Positions 36,088-45,262 of a stretch of DNA of 64,000 nt are shown here, one piece after another. A program made the translations under genes and the position numbers. The notes under the pieces were generated by a model. That model had not been told where the DNA came from. It saw only the letters and a list, made by a program, of their open reading frames with translations, and made no database searches. Origin of the DNA: Thiothrix subterranea (GTDB lineage Bacteria; Pseudomonadota; Gammaproteobacteria; Thiotrichales; Thiotrichaceae); NCBI RefSeq assembly GCF_016772315.1, contig NZ_CP053482.1, positions 1,116,001-1,180,000 on the forward strand, read 5' to 3'. Within the stretch, counting starts at the first letter, position 1. Every line of letters starts with the position of its first letter.

Positions 36088-36115
36088 AGGCGTGATTTAT
36101 CACGCCTTTCTTTTG
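36088..36115 (+). terminator. Rho-independent terminator after glnN
   Basis: AGGCGTGAT-tt-ATCACGCCT perfect 9-bp stem followed by TTCTTTT, just after the GSIII stop. It separates glnN from glnA, so the two synthetase genes can be regulated independently. Confidence 0.85.
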
Positions 36116-36201
36116 CCCGTTATTTACAGCCCCCCTTAGTCTGAGTAACATCCCTGTTTATCAGAAAAACCATCCGTTACCCATTCATTAGGAGACACAT
36201 C

Positions 36202-37611
36202 ATGTCTGCACAAGACGTTCTCAACATGATCAAAGACAACGACGCCAAATACGTCGATTTCCGCTTCACTGACACCAGCGGCAAAGAGCATCATGTTACC
36301 GTTCCCGCTTACACGGTCGAAGAAGACACCTTCACCGAAGGTAAAATGTTCGATGGCTCTTCTATTGCTGGCTGGAAAGGCATTAACGAGTCCGACATGA
36401 TCCTCATGCCTGACCCGGCAACGGCTTTCGTCGACCCGTTCTTCCAAGACGTCACCGTCAATATTACCTGCGGCATCGTTGACCCAACCACCATGGAAGG
36501 CTACGAGCGTGACCCACGTTCCATTGCAATGCGTGCCGAAGCTTACCTAAAATCCACCGGCATTGCGGATACCGCATTCTTTGGCCCAGAACCTGAATTT
36601 TTCATCTTTGATGACGTGCGCTGGGGTTCTGACATGAGCGGCACTTTCGTCAAAATTGACTCACAAGAGGCGGGTTGGAACTCTGACAAAGTGTATCCTG
36701 ACGGCAATATGGGGCACCGTCCGGGCGTTAAAGGCGGCTATTTCCCAGTGCCACCAGTGGATTCCCTGCATGACATCCGTTCCACCATGTGTAACATTCT
36801 GGAAGAAGTCGGCGTACCTGTCGAAGTGCATCACCATGAAGTGGCTACCGCCGGTCAATGCGAAATCGGCACACGTTTTTCAACGTTGACCACCCGCGCT
36901 GACTGGACACAACGTCAAAAATACGTCATTCACAATGTCGCTCACCAATACGGCAAAACCGCCACCTTCATGCCTAAACCCATCGTTGGCGACAACGGCT
37001 CTGGGATGCACGTCCACATGTCATTGGCAAAAGACGGCGTGAACACCTTTGCAGGCGATGGCTATGCCGGTTTGTCTGAAACCGCGCTGTACTACATCGG
37101 CGGTGTCATCAAGCACGCCAAAGCGCTGAATGCGATCACCAACCCTGGCACGAACTCTTACAAGCGTTTGGTTCCGGGTTTTGAAGCGCCGGTTATGTTG
37201 GCTTATTCAGCACGCAACCGTTCCGCGTCTATCCGCATCCCATTCGTCGCCAGCCCGAAAGGTCGTCGTATCGAAGTGCGCTTCCCTGACCCTTCTGCCA
37301 ACCCTTACCTCGCGTTTGCGGCACTGATGATGGCGGGCTTGGACGGTATCAAGAATAAAATCCACCCCGGCGAAGCGATGGATAAAGACTTGTACGACCT
37401 GCCACCGGAAGAAGACAAGCTCATTCCACGGGTTTGCCATTCATTGGACATGGCATTGGATGCGCTGGACAAAGACCGCGAATTCCTGACCGCAGGCGGC
37501 GTATTCAGCAACGACATGATCGACGCTTTCATCGAGTTGAAAATGCAGGAAGTGACCCGCTTCCGCATGACCACTCACCCGGTTGAGTTTGATATGTACT
37601 ACTCGCTCTAA
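36202..37611 (+). CDS. glnA: Glutamine synthetase type I
   Basis: A 469-residue GSI-beta: [51 protein letters not shown], and the adenylylation loop [11 protein letters not shown] with Tyr near 398, so control by GlnE-type adenylylation is expected. No good sigma-54 site was found in the 85 bp between the glnN terminator and this gene. A strong TAGGAG ribosome site precedes ATG 36202. Confidence 0.97.
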   Translation: MSAQDVLNMIKDNDAKYVDFRFTDTSGKEHHVTVPAYTVEEDTFTEGKMFDGSSIAGWKGINESDMILMPDPATAFVDPFFQDVTVNITCGIVDPTTMEGYERDPRSIAMRAEAYLKSTGIADTAFFGPEPEFFIFDDVRWGSDMSGTFVKIDSQEAGWNSDKVYPDGNMGHRPGVKGGYFPVPPVDSLHDIRSTMCNILEEVGVPVEVHHHEVATAGQCEIGTRFSTLTTRADWTQRQKYVIHNVAHQYGKTATFMPKPIVGDNGSGMHVHMSLAKDGVNTFAGDGYAGLSETALYYIGGVIKHAKALNAITNPGTNSYKRLVPGFEAPVMLAYSARNRSASIRIPFVASPKGRRIEVRFPDPSANPYLAFAALMMAGLDGIKNKIHPGEAMDKDLYDLPPEEDKLIPRVCHSLDMALDALDKDREFLTAGGVFSNDMIDAFIELKMQEVTRFRMTTHPVEFDMYYSL

Positions 37612-37637
37612 GCGGTTTTACGCACTCAAGCAACAGT

Positions 37638-37667
37638 AAACGCCCCCGTTGTGGGGCGTTTCTGTGT
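37638..37667 (+). terminator. Rho-independent terminator after glnA
   Basis: AAACGCCCC-cgttgt-GGGGCGTTT stem (37638-37661) followed by CTGTGTTT; lies 26 bp after the glnA stop and before the convergent lipoprotein gene. Confidence 0.8.
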
Positions 37668-37675
37668 TTAACACG

Positions 37676-38473
37676 TCAATTCTTCAAGCATTGCTCATAC
37701 GGCACTTGCGTCAACTTACCCACAATTTCCACCGCTGCTAATTCCACCAGCGAACGCACCGCTTGCGCTTGGCCTTCATTGCGATTCAGGTTTATATCGA
37801 AATAGACGCCGAATTTATTGATACTCGCGTCCGCATCCAATGAATCACCGCGCTGGAAAATCGCCACGGAGTTTTTCGAGGACACACCGGGTACAACACT
37901 CATGTCTTCAGTGCTCACCACATTCAAATCTAAAGCCACCACACTTAAAGAAGAACCGCGTGCTGCGCCTAAACCACCATCACGCCGCGCAAACAAACCA
38001 ATACTCGCGTCAACGCTGGTAACGCCTTTATCAAATTGACTGATTGACCCTTGAATATCATACTGGGGTAAAGATTCATAAACTTTATTATTATTGGCTG
38101 CTTTTAAAAAAGAAATGAGATTACCCGAATCCTTGCCATACAAAATAAGTTTAATACCGTGGCTCTTATATGTCATTTCAGAAATAGCTGAAACTAACAT
38201 ATCCCTAACGCCGGTTTTAAGTGCTTCAGTTTTATCATCAATGTCTTCGACCATTACTGGAATATCGCGAACGTTCCTTGCCAACATAAGGCGATCCATA
38301 CAACTCAATGAATCTGAAAAATTGGTAACGTTCTTATAAGGTGCACCGTTTGGCCCCTGCTTTATTTCAGCAAATTCACTCTCCAATTTATCTTCTAGTT
38401 TTGAATCCACACTGGCACAACCACACATCATTGCAACGCACGCCATTATTAATGGTTTTTTTATATTTTTCAT
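37676..38473 (-). CDS. CsgG/HfaB-like lipoprotein (possible surface-anchor secretion)
   Basis: A 265-residue lipoprotein with lipobox-like CGC after a short hydrophobic leader. The C-terminal half resembles the CsgG/HfaB family: SLSVVALDLNVVSTEDMSVVPGVSSK, then VRSLVELAAVEIVGKLTQVPYEQCL, the ending seen in HfaB-type proteins that export curli-like or holdfast-anchor subunits through the outer membrane. Two small secreted proteins lie upstream on the same strand, as candidate clients. ATG 38473 is used. Assignment by pattern; HfaB is likelier than CsgG. Confidence 0.55.
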   Translation of the reverse strand: MKNIKKPLIMACVAMMCGCASVDSKLEDKLESEFAEIKQGPNGAPYKNVTNFSDSLSCMDRLMLARNVRDIPVMVEDIDDKTEALKTGVRDMLVSAISEMTYKSHGIKLILYGKDSGNLISFLKAANNNKVYESLPQYDIQGSISQFDKGVTSVDASIGLFARRDGGLGAARGSSLSVVALDLNVVSTEDMSVVPGVSSKNSVAIFQRGDSLDADASINKFGVYFDINLNRNEGQAQAVRSLVELAAVEIVGKLTQVPYEQCLKN

Positions 38474-38576
38474 AGACAGGCTTTTACACTCCAAATTTAT
38501 TATTTTTTATATTAATTAATTCACTATTTACCCCACCCTAAAAGAAAGGATGTCAATAACAAAAGGCATGTTCCAG

Positions 38577-38903
38577 TTAACGGCAATTATTGGCTTGCAT
38601 AATATCACCTTGTACAAAAATGATAATATCGTTTGGCGCTCCCGCTGTGTCATCCAACACGACATTGCCAACGTTAATATCACAACCTGCCGTATCCAAT
38701 GCGCCCACCTCAAACGGGTCAACATCAGTACCTGTATCCCGAACATCCATATCGTAAGCCCGCAACTGAGCGCGAGTCTTCGCAAACGTAGCCGACATAT
38801 CCATCATGGAAGGCGGCGCACTGCCATCGGGCAAAGCGGAAACCGAGGTAGCACTCAAAGCCAAAACAGCGAACAATGCACAATGTATTGATAAGTATTT
38901 CAT
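38577..38903 (-). CDS. Small secreted protein, HfaA-like candidate
   Basis: A 108-residue protein with a signal peptide (1-23, ending VSA) and a mature part containing one pair of cysteines (TAGCDINVGNVV and the near-terminal NNCR), Asp-rich, with DIIIFVQGDIMQ near the end. It lies between the CsgG/HfaB-like gene and another small secreted protein on the same strand. Sequence alone gives no firm family; the role of an exported surface subunit is inferred from context. Confidence 0.6.
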   Translation of the reverse strand: MKYLSIHCALFAVLALSATSVSALPDGSAPPSMMDMSATFAKTRAQLRAYDMDVRDTGTDVDPFEVGALDTAGCDINVGNVVLDDTAGAPNDIIIFVQGDIMQANNCR

Positions 38904-38960
38904 AAATCACCTCCCTAACAAATAGCCCCCACTCCTTAATAAGAGCAGGGACATTTTTAT

Positions 38961-39248
38961 TTATTTAGACTGGGTAGTGTCTTCATAAATAGTCGCAATC
39001 GTAGCCGACTGAGAGCCTTTTTGCCCTTGTTGTTTTTGATAAATTTTTGAGTTGTGGACGTAAATCTTTGCCCGACCATCAAAACTATCATTAACATGCG
39101 AAATGATCGCACGCTGTGATAAATCAGTGCCATCTTGCGCTTGATAAATTTCAACGTCATGAACCAACATTTCAATATCAACATCAGTAGCAAATGCGGA
39201 GGCACTAGAAAACACCAACGCGGCAGAAAGTGCTGCAATCCCTTTCAT
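38961..39248 (-). CDS. Small secreted protein, surface-subunit candidate
   Basis: A 95-residue protein with signal peptide (about 1-21, ending AFA). The mature part has two similar halves: VDIEMLVHDVEIYQAQDG..LSQRAIISHVND and AKIYVHNSKIYQKQQGQKGSQSATIATIYED, i.e. a repeated I-Y-Q-x-Q-x-G...Q.A.I pattern of alternating residues as in curli-type subunits. First gene of the three-gene cluster with the CsgG/HfaB-like lipoprotein. Function inferred. Confidence 0.6.
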   Translation of the reverse strand: MKGIAALSAALVFSSASAFATDVDIEMLVHDVEIYQAQDGTDLSQRAIISHVNDSFDGRAKIYVHNSKIYQKQQGQKGSQSATIATIYEDTTQSK

Positions 39249-39673
39249 AACTTTAATACTCCATACTATTTCACTAATCTACACTCGCCCCTCGCTGGGG
39301 ACTAAATAAGCATAAGCCATATTTCGCAATATTCAAGCAACATTTGTTCTTTTTAAACAAAAATTTTTAAATGAAGATTGATTATTTTTTATATAGCAAA
39401 TTAAAAACCAGCAATTAACATTACTAATCGGATATTTTATTTTAAATAGCATCCCAAAAAATAAAACATGCTTTATTTTTTGTAATCAATTTTTTTTGGT
39501 CAAAAGACCAAAAATCGCTCCAATTCATAAGAAATATTTGTTTATAATTAACCCTATAACAAACCAAAAATGATTATTTTTACTTTCCGTGAAATTAATT
39601 ATTCAAATACCAAAGAAAGGGTCGTGTAGCCGAGCAAATAACAGCTATCTGTTTGTTAACCGAGGGAAAGCTC
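39249..39673. other. AT-rich 425-bp intergenic region, divergent promoters
   Basis: Strongly AT-rich gap between the minus-strand secreted-protein gene and the plus-strand glycosyltransferase gene. It contains a perfect hairpin TTTTTGGTC-AAAA-GACCAAAAA at 39493-39514 and a later related CAAACCAAAAATG. No credible gene or RNA was recognised. Promoters in both directions are expected but no boxes could be assigned. Confidence 0.6.
39493..39514. promoter_or_regulatory. Perfect hairpin/palindrome
   Basis: TTTTTGGTC (39493-39501) and GACCAAAAA (39506-39514) form a 9-bp stem around AAAA. It is far from any upstream gene end in either direction (245 bp beyond the start of the minus gene), so an operator for the divergent genes is as likely as a terminator. 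Confidence 0.4.
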
Positions 39674-40423
39674 ATGGATTCAATACATTTCTGCGGAATC
39701 AAGTTTCGCGGCTTGGAGCAAGCGCAATTATTCAAGGAAGACATCCAAACGCACTTTGTTGTTACCGTCAACGCCGAGTTCATCGTTAAAGCCAACCGCA
39801 ATAAACCGTTCCGTGACATCATCAGCGCCAATTACGCCACCTTCGATGGGCAGATTCCCTATTTTTTTGCACGCTTACTGAATCGGGGGAAACACTTTAG
39901 CAAGATCAGTGGCTCAGACCTCATTTATGATGCGTGTGAACACGCGCAACAACACGGTAAACGCCTGTTTTTGTTAGGCGGCAATGCCAAGGCGAATGCT
40001 TTGGCGGTGCAAAATATCCACGATACTTACGGCTTGGACGTGGCGGGCTATGCGCCACCCTACGCGCCCTATCCGTTCACGGCTGACCACAATGAAGCCA
40101 TTAAAACGCAAATTAGCCAATTCAAACCTGATTTTTTATTTGTGGCATTTGGGGCGGTGAAACAAGAATACTGGATTAACGACAACTTCGACTTCCTGCA
40201 ACAGCAACAGGTGCATCTCGTGGTCGGTTGTGGTGGCACTTTCGATTTTGTTTCCGGGCAAGTGAAACGTGCGCCACGCTTGTTGCAACGCGCAGGTTTG
40301 GAATGCCTCTGGCGGTTAGTCACCGAACCGCGCCTGTTCCGGCTCAAACGCCTGCTGGAGAGCACACTATTTTTCAGCGTACTGTACAGCCACCACTTAT
40401 CTCAGCGTAAACATTTGGTGTAA
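39674..40423 (+). CDS. WecG/TagA/CpsF-family glycosyltransferase
   Basis: A 249-residue GT26 enzyme: FVVTVNAEFIVKANRNKPFRD-type N-terminal motif, KISGSDLIYDACEHA, FLLGGNAKANALAV and DFLFVAFGAVKQEYWI. These transfer N-acetylmannosamine-type sugars to undecaprenyl-linked intermediates of surface polysaccharides. ATG 39674 follows GAGGGAAA. It precedes a membrane sulfatase-family transferase, together suggesting an envelope polysaccharide pair. Confidence 0.85.
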   Translation: MDSIHFCGIKFRGLEQAQLFKEDIQTHFVVTVNAEFIVKANRNKPFRDIISANYATFDGQIPYFFARLLNRGKHFSKISGSDLIYDACEHAQQHGKRLFLLGGNAKANALAVQNIHDTYGLDVAGYAPPYAPYPFTADHNEAIKTQISQFKPDFLFVAFGAVKQEYWINDNFDFLQQQQVHLVVGCGGTFDFVSGQVKRAPRLLQRAGLECLWRLVTEPRLFRLKRLLESTLFFSVLYSHHLSQRKHLV

Positions 40424-40498
40424 ATTGCCGCGTTTTGCTGTGCCAACGGCGGCGTTGTAAAAATAAGACAGGTGAACTGCAACTAATATTACAAATTG

Positions 40499-42175
40499 AT
40501 GACAAACTGGTTATTCTGTATCACCGCTTCACGGATTGGAATTACCACCTTGGCATTCAGGCTTCACCAGATTCCCGCAATCATTGCCGTACCCGCGACG
40601 CTGGGTATGGCGTATGTGCTATTTGCCGACCAAGGTCATGCAGGGCTGTGGGGATTTGCGTATAACCGTTTGTACATTCTCATGGCGTGGAGCGTGCTGT
40701 TCAGCGGGACGCTCTGGCTGTCACGCCGCCCATGGTCAGCCGCTGGTGTCGCCTCCGTCGTCATTGGGGGCTTGTGGGTGGGCGCAGCGATTAAATACCA
40801 ATTCCTTGGCTCGCAACTGGTCGCGCCGGATCTGATCGTTGCCGCCTTAAGTGCCGAAACGCTCTTGGAAATGGGCTTGCTCCCCACCCTGCTCATCCTT
40901 GGCTATGTGGTATTGTTAATCGCGAGCTTCGTGCTAGAACAACCCACGTTGCGCTGGGAACGTAAAACCTTTGCTGTCGGCTTTGCCAGCAGTGCCGCGT
41001 TGTTAATTGCCCTGAACTTGCCACCGTTTTACATTGACCTGCAATGGACGACGCAATACAAGCAAACATTGCCGATTTTTGTACAAAGCATCTGGCGTAC
41101 CCAGCTCACCGAACCCACCCAACCGCACGACACCAGCTATTGCTGTTTCAAAGCGGATCAGCAAGCCGAAACCTTCACGACCGCGCCGGAGAAAAAGCCC
41201 AATATTATCGTGATTTTGGAAGAATCAACTTTTCGCCCCGAACAAGTGCTCGGTTTCAAGCCACAAGGTGAATTCTTCAAGGATGCCTACCCGCTCAAGG
41301 TTTACACCGCTGGCGGCTCGACGTGGGTACAAGAAATCGCGTTCCTACACGGGGTAGCACCGCCGCTGTACGGCAATGGCTGGAAAGCCATTAACCTGTT
41401 CGCCCCCGGACGGCTGGATGGACGCATTGCCCACCAACTCGCGCAACAAGGCTACAAAACCAAAACCATCTACCCCATTGCTGGGCGGTTTTACGGCGGC
41501 AAACGCTTTCACGAACAATTGGGGATTCAAGACTTCATCGACTGCAAAGCCATGCCGGAATGCGATAAACGCCGCTGGAACAAGCTGCCCGATGAAATCT
41601 TTTTCGATGAAGCCGTCAAGCAAGTCAAACTCAATGACAAGCCGTTGTTTACGTTCGTAGCGACCATGCGCCAGCATTCACCGCACGAAAAAGGCAGGAA
41701 ACCGGATGCCAAACGCTGCGCACCAGCATTTTCCGACAAACAATGCTCGATTATGCTGGATTACAACGAACGTCTGAAATTATCGGTAAAAGCCTACGAA
41801 AGCCTGCTCAAGCAACTCAAAAAGCTCCCCGAACGCACCATTGTTGTGACCTTTGGCGATCACATCCCCGGCGATGTGGCGGCACATTTCAAAGAAGCGG
41901 ATTTTTACAAGCAAGACCGTTTCCGCACCTATTTCAATGTGTGGGATTCGGCGCAAGGCTACGTCACCCACAAGTTGCTGGACGGAATGGAATATGAAAC
42001 CATCGACGTGGCCATGTTGGATGCGCTCACCCTGCGCTATGCGGGCTTTGAGAGCCGCTACCTGACCGACAAGCTGGTACATTTACAAGCTTGTTCGGGG
42101 GCATTCTGTGGCTTTGAAGACGCGCTACCCAAAAATCAGGCAATGCTTAAACGTCTTCAACCTCCAATTCCTTGA
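40499..42175 (+). CDS. LTA-synthase/sulfatase-family membrane transferase
   Basis: A 558-residue protein: five N-terminal transmembrane helices (to about residue 170), then a periplasmic alkaline-phosphatase-like domain beginning PNIIVILEESTFRPEQVLGF, with the nucleophile Thr/Ser region YTAGGSTWVQEIAFLHGV and the metal site VVTFGDHIPGD. Such enzymes transfer phosphoglycerol or phosphoethanolamine from phospholipids to glycans or lipid A. ATG 40499 preferred. Its 3' end overlaps ntrC by 29 bp. Confidence 0.82.
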   Translation: MTNWLFCITASRIGITTLAFRLHQIPAIIAVPATLGMAYVLFADQGHAGLWGFAYNRLYILMAWSVLFSGTLWLSRRPWSAAGVASVVIGGLWVGAAIKYQFLGSQLVAPDLIVAALSAETLLEMGLLPTLLILGYVVLLIASFVLEQPTLRWERKTFAVGFASSAALLIALNLPPFYIDLQWTTQYKQTLPIFVQSIWRTQLTEPTQPHDTSYCCFKADQQAETFTTAPEKKPNIIVILEESTFRPEQVLGFKPQGEFFKDAYPLKVYTAGGSTWVQEIAFLHGVAPPLYGNGWKAINLFAPGRLDGRIAHQLAQQGYKTKTIYPIAGRFYGGKRFHEQLGIQDFIDCKAMPECDKRRWNKLPDEIFFDEAVKQVKLNDKPLFTFVATMRQHSPHEKGRKPDAKRCAPAFSDKQCSIMLDYNERLKLSVKAYESLLKQLKKLPERTIVVTFGDHIPGDVAAHFKEADFYKQDRFRTYFNVWDSAQGYVTHKLLDGMEYETIDVAMLDALTLRYAGFESRYLTDKLVHLQACSGAFCGFEDALPKNQAMLKRLQPPIP

Positions 42176-43565
42176 GCTTGCGCGTGAGGGTATTGCGCCC
42201 CCACCCCAACAAATCCGCTGCTTCAATCTTGCGCCCGCCGGTTTTCTTGAGGGCTGCTTGCAATAAGATGCGCTCGAAAATCGGGTTAAGTTCGGTCAGC
42301 AAATTAATGTCGCCTTTATTAAGTTTGTAATCGGCAAATTGCGCGAGGGCTTTTTCCCAATTATCCGGCACTTCGGTTTTGCCGGGGTCAACTTCCAGCA
42401 ACTCCGCTGGCAAATCATCCATGACGATTTCCCGACCGGATGCCATCACCGTTAACCAACGGCAAGTATTTTCCAATTGGCGCACATTCCCCGGCCACGG
42501 CAAGGTTTGCAGATGCTCGGTGACGCGCCCTGAGAGCGCTTTCATTTCGACCTGCAACTCTTCTGCTGCACGGTGCAAGAAGTGATTCAACAGCAAGGGA
42601 ATGTCTTCACGGCGTTCGCGCAGTGGCGGGTTGTGAATGCGGATCACGTTCAAGCGGTGGAACAAGTCTTCGCGGAATTGCCCCTTATGCACCAATTCCT
42701 CCAAATGCTGGTGCGTGGCGGCAATAATGCGCACATCGACTTTCACGGGGGTATGCCCACCGACGCGGTAGAACGTGCCTTCCGCCAACACGCGCAGCAA
42801 ACGGGTTTGCAATTCGGCGGGCATATCACCGATTTCGTCCAAAAACAGTGCGCCGCCGTCGGCTTGTTCAAAGCGTCCCTTGCGTTGTGCATACGCACCG
42901 GTGAATGCACCTTTTTCGTGCCCGAACAATTCAGACTCCAATAACTCGCGTGGAATCGCGGCGGTATTCAGCGCAATAAACGGTTTGGTGGAACGTGGGC
43001 TGTGCGTATGCAAGGCTTTGGCGACCAATTCCTTACCCGTGCCGGATTCGCCGGTGATCAACGCGGTAATGCTGGATTTGGACAAGCGCCCAATGGCACG
43101 AAACACTTCCTGCATCGCGGGCGCATGACCGATAATGTCGCGTCCACCCAGCAATTCCAGCACGGGGTCAGCCGCTTTTTCACCTTCACGCTCACGGCGC
43201 ATTTTGCAGGCACGCCGCACCAATTCCAGCGCGTCATTCACATCAAACGGCTTGGGCAAATATTCAAATGCGCCGCCTTGATACGCCGATACTGCGCTTT
43301 CGAGATCGGAATGCGCCGTCATAATGATCACCGGAATCATCGGGTGTTCGCGCTGCATCCGCTCCAGCAAAATCAGACCGTCCGTACCCGGCATCCGAAT
43401 ATCGGTGATGAGCGCGTCCGGCTGTTCGCTGCGTAAGGCGGTAATGACCTGATCCGCTGTCTCGAAACTGCGCACATCAATGCCTGCTTTTTGCAAGGTG
43501 CGCTCCAATACCCAGCGGATCGAGCGGTCATCATCAGCAACCCAGACATTTTCAATAGGCAGCAT
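42147..43565 (-). CDS. ntrC: Nitrogen regulation response regulator NtrC
   Basis: A 472-residue sigma-54 activator: receiver domain (1-120, phospho-acceptor Asp55 in ITDIRMPG), AAA+ domain with Walker A GESGTGKE and the sigma-54 contact loop GAFTGA, and a Fis-type DNA-binding C-terminus (AADLLGWGRNTLTRKL). Overlaps ntrB by 14 bp. Its likely targets inside this window are the 17-bp sites upstream of glnN and of ntrB. Confidence 0.96.
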   Translation of the reverse strand: MLPIENVWVADDDRSIRWVLERTLQKAGIDVRSFETADQVITALRSEQPDALITDIRMPGTDGLILLERMQREHPMIPVIIMTAHSDLESAVSAYQGGAFEYLPKPFDVNDALELVRRACKMRREREGEKAADPVLELLGGRDIIGHAPAMQEVFRAIGRLSKSSITALITGESGTGKELVAKALHTHSPRSTKPFIALNTAAIPRELLESELFGHEKGAFTGAYAQRKGRFEQADGGALFLDEIGDMPAELQTRLLRVLAEGTFYRVGGHTPVKVDVRIIAATHQHLEELVHKGQFREDLFHRLNVIRIHNPPLRERREDIPLLLNHFLHRAAEELQVEMKALSGRVTEHLQTLPWPGNVRQLENTCRWLTVMASGREIVMDDLPAELLEVDPGKTEVPDNWEKALAQFADYKLNKGDINLLTELNPIFERILLQAALKKTGGRKIEAADLLGWGRNTLTRKLKELEVEDV

Positions 43566-44625
43566 GGTCTTCCTCCAGCGGGATCAGAATCGAAAAACAA
43601 GTATTGCCGGGAACTGATTCGCAATGAATCAGCCCGTTATGACGGCGCATTAAGGTTTGCGCAATGGCTAAACCCAAACCACTGCCTTCTGGGTGTCCGC
43701 TCACCATGGGCAAGAATAATTTATCCAGCAAATGCTCCGGCACACCGGGGCCGTTGTCGCAAATATCAACTTTCATGACGTGGCGGTAGCGAATTTGCTG
43801 GATGGTGAATTGCCGCAAAATGCGAGTACGCAATAAAATCAAGCCACTGCCCGCCAAGGCACGGGTAGCATTACTGACGATATTCAGCACTACCTGCACC
43901 AATTGATTACGGTCGCCCTGAAATTCCGGCAAACTGGGGTCGTAATCGCGCACAAATTGCACATCAGCCGACACTTCTGCCCCCACCAAATGCCGGACGT
44001 GCTCCAACACTTCGTGAATGTTAACGCTTTCGGTATGCGGCAAGCGGCTAGGGCCTAACATGCCGTCAACCAAATGCTTGAGGCGGTCGGCTTCAGAAAT
44101 AATGATTTGGGTGTATTCTTTGAGTTCGGGGTTATCCAACTCACTTTCTAATAATTGTGCCGCACCGCGCAACCCGCCCAACGGATTTTTGATTTCATGC
44201 GCAATGCCGCGTACCAGCTCATGCACCGCTTGCTGTTGGTGAATCACCTGATCTTCGCGCACGATGCGCAGCTTGCGGTCAATGCGGTGGACTTCTAACA
44301 ATAAGTGATTTTGCCAGTCACGCAAGGTAATCGGGGTAATCACGCAATCAATGGTGATTGATTCATTATTCGCCAATTCAATCGGGCATTCGCGAATGGA
44401 TTGCGGATCGCTCAAACGCAATGCCAGTTCCAAATGTTCAAGGATTTCTCGGCTGCGCAATAATGACGAAATAGGCATTCCCATCGCCCGGTGCTGACTT
44501 TGACCAAACAGCACTTCAGCCGATTGATTCATGTAAACAACCGCAAGCCCTGTGTCTAGCACCACAATGGAGCAAGTCAGGGTATCCAGTAGATCACTTT
44601 TTTTCAGGCTAGTATTATTCATCAC
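43552..44625 (-). CDS. ntrB: Nitrogen regulation sensor kinase NtrB
   Basis: A 357-residue soluble histidine kinase: PAS domain (about 10-110), phospho-acceptor His in GIAHEIKNPLGGLRG, and HATPase motifs (NIVSNATRAL, DNGPGVPEHLLDKLF, GSGLGLAIAQTLM). It phosphorylates or dephosphorylates NtrC under PII control. First gene of the ntrBC operon, behind its own sigma-54 promoter. Confidence 0.96.
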   Translation of the reverse strand: MMNNTSLKKSDLLDTLTCSIVVLDTGLAVVYMNQSAEVLFGQSQHRAMGMPISSLLRSREILEHLELALRLSDPQSIRECPIELANNESITIDCVITPITLRDWQNHLLLEVHRIDRKLRIVREDQVIHQQQAVHELVRGIAHEIKNPLGGLRGAAQLLESELDNPELKEYTQIIISEADRLKHLVDGMLGPSRLPHTESVNIHEVLEHVRHLVGAEVSADVQFVRDYDPSLPEFQGDRNQLVQVVLNIVSNATRALAGSGLILLRTRILRQFTIQQIRYRHVMKVDICDNGPGVPEHLLDKLFLPMVSGHPEGSGLGLAIAQTLMRRHNGLIHCESVPGNTCFSILIPLEEDHAAY

Positions 44626-44632
44626 GAAAACA

Positions 44633-44649
44633 ATGCAAATTCAGTGCCA
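44633..44649 (-). promoter_or_regulatory. Sigma-54 promoter of ntrBC
   Basis: Read on the minus strand: TGGCAC-TGAAT-TTGCAT, a full match to the -24/-12 consensus with correct spacing, ending 8 bp before the ntrB start codon at 44625. The leader would be extremely short if the start codon is right; an internal start could then be considered. Confidence 0.75.
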
Positions 44650-44721
44650 TAAAAATTTACTCATGATTTTCAGTGTTTTATGATTAAGGTATCCTTAAGT
44701 ATTCGCTGTTCCACCCAGAAA

Positions 44722-44738
44722 AGCACTAAAAAAGTGCA
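44722..44738 (-). promoter_or_regulatory. NtrC-type enhancer site upstream of ntrBC
   Basis: AGCACTAAAAAAGTGCA has the GCAC-N7-GTGC symmetry of NtrC sites and lies about 85-90 bp upstream of the sigma-54 promoter, a normal enhancer distance. It also lies upstream of the divergent symporter operon. Confidence 0.65.
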
Positions 44739-45007
44739 TGTTATTATATGCACCAAATAGGGGGGATTCGTGCGACTAGGCATAAACGCGACACCACACT
44801 GTCAGTGCCTTGTCGCGGTAACAATCCAAGATTGTCGACAATTAGTCCGAGTATACCCCGAAAACACGCCTTTTATCCGCTAAAACACCGCACAAGAATC
44901 TACAAAATGTTAGGCAATCGTTAAAAATGTTTGTTTTGATGATTGCTTGATGATTTGCATTCACGTTAAACTCATCGCGTTTATACAACAACGGAGGAGT
45001 CTTATAT

Positions 45008-45262
45008 ATGTTGGATAGATCTGCAAAGGCATATTGGGCAGCGAATGTTCGCTTGCTCTCTATTTGCCTGGTTATTTGGTTCGTCGTCTCGTTTGGTTTT
45101 GGTATTTTGTTGCTTGATCAACTGAATACCATCCAACTCGGCGGTTACAAACTTGGCTTCTGGTTCGCTCAGCAAGGTTCAATTTACGTATTCGTGGTTT
45201 TGATTTTCTTCTATGCATGGCGCATGGGACAAATCGATCGCAAATTTGACGTTCACGAATAA
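45008..45262 (+). CDS. DUF4212 small subunit of sodium:solute symporter
   Basis: An 84-residue protein with two transmembrane helices (about 16-36 and 55-73) and the DUF4212 motif YWAANVRLLSICLVIWFVVSFG. It regularly precedes a VC_2705-type sodium:solute symporter, as here (12-bp gap), and is taken as a small partner subunit. Confidence 0.9.
   Translation: MLDRSAKAYWAANVRLLSICLVIWFVVSFGFGILLLDQLNTIQLGGYKLGFWFAQQGSIYVFVVLIFFYAWRMGQIDRKFDVHE

Larger units (their letters stand above)
44626..45007. other. Divergent regulatory region ntrB / symporter operon
   Basis: A 382-bp gene-free region. On the ntrB side it holds a sigma-54 promoter (44633-44649) and an NtrC site (44722-44738). On the symporter side a GGAGGAG ribosome site precedes ATG 45008; TTGCTT-GATGA-TTGCAT upstream of it only partly resembles a sigma-54 promoter and is not called. 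No RNA gene was recognised. Confidence 0.7.

Noticed and set aside
44948-44966. Sigma-54 promoter for the symporter operon
   Set aside because: TTGCTT-GATGA-TTGCAT lacks the invariant GG of the -24 element.
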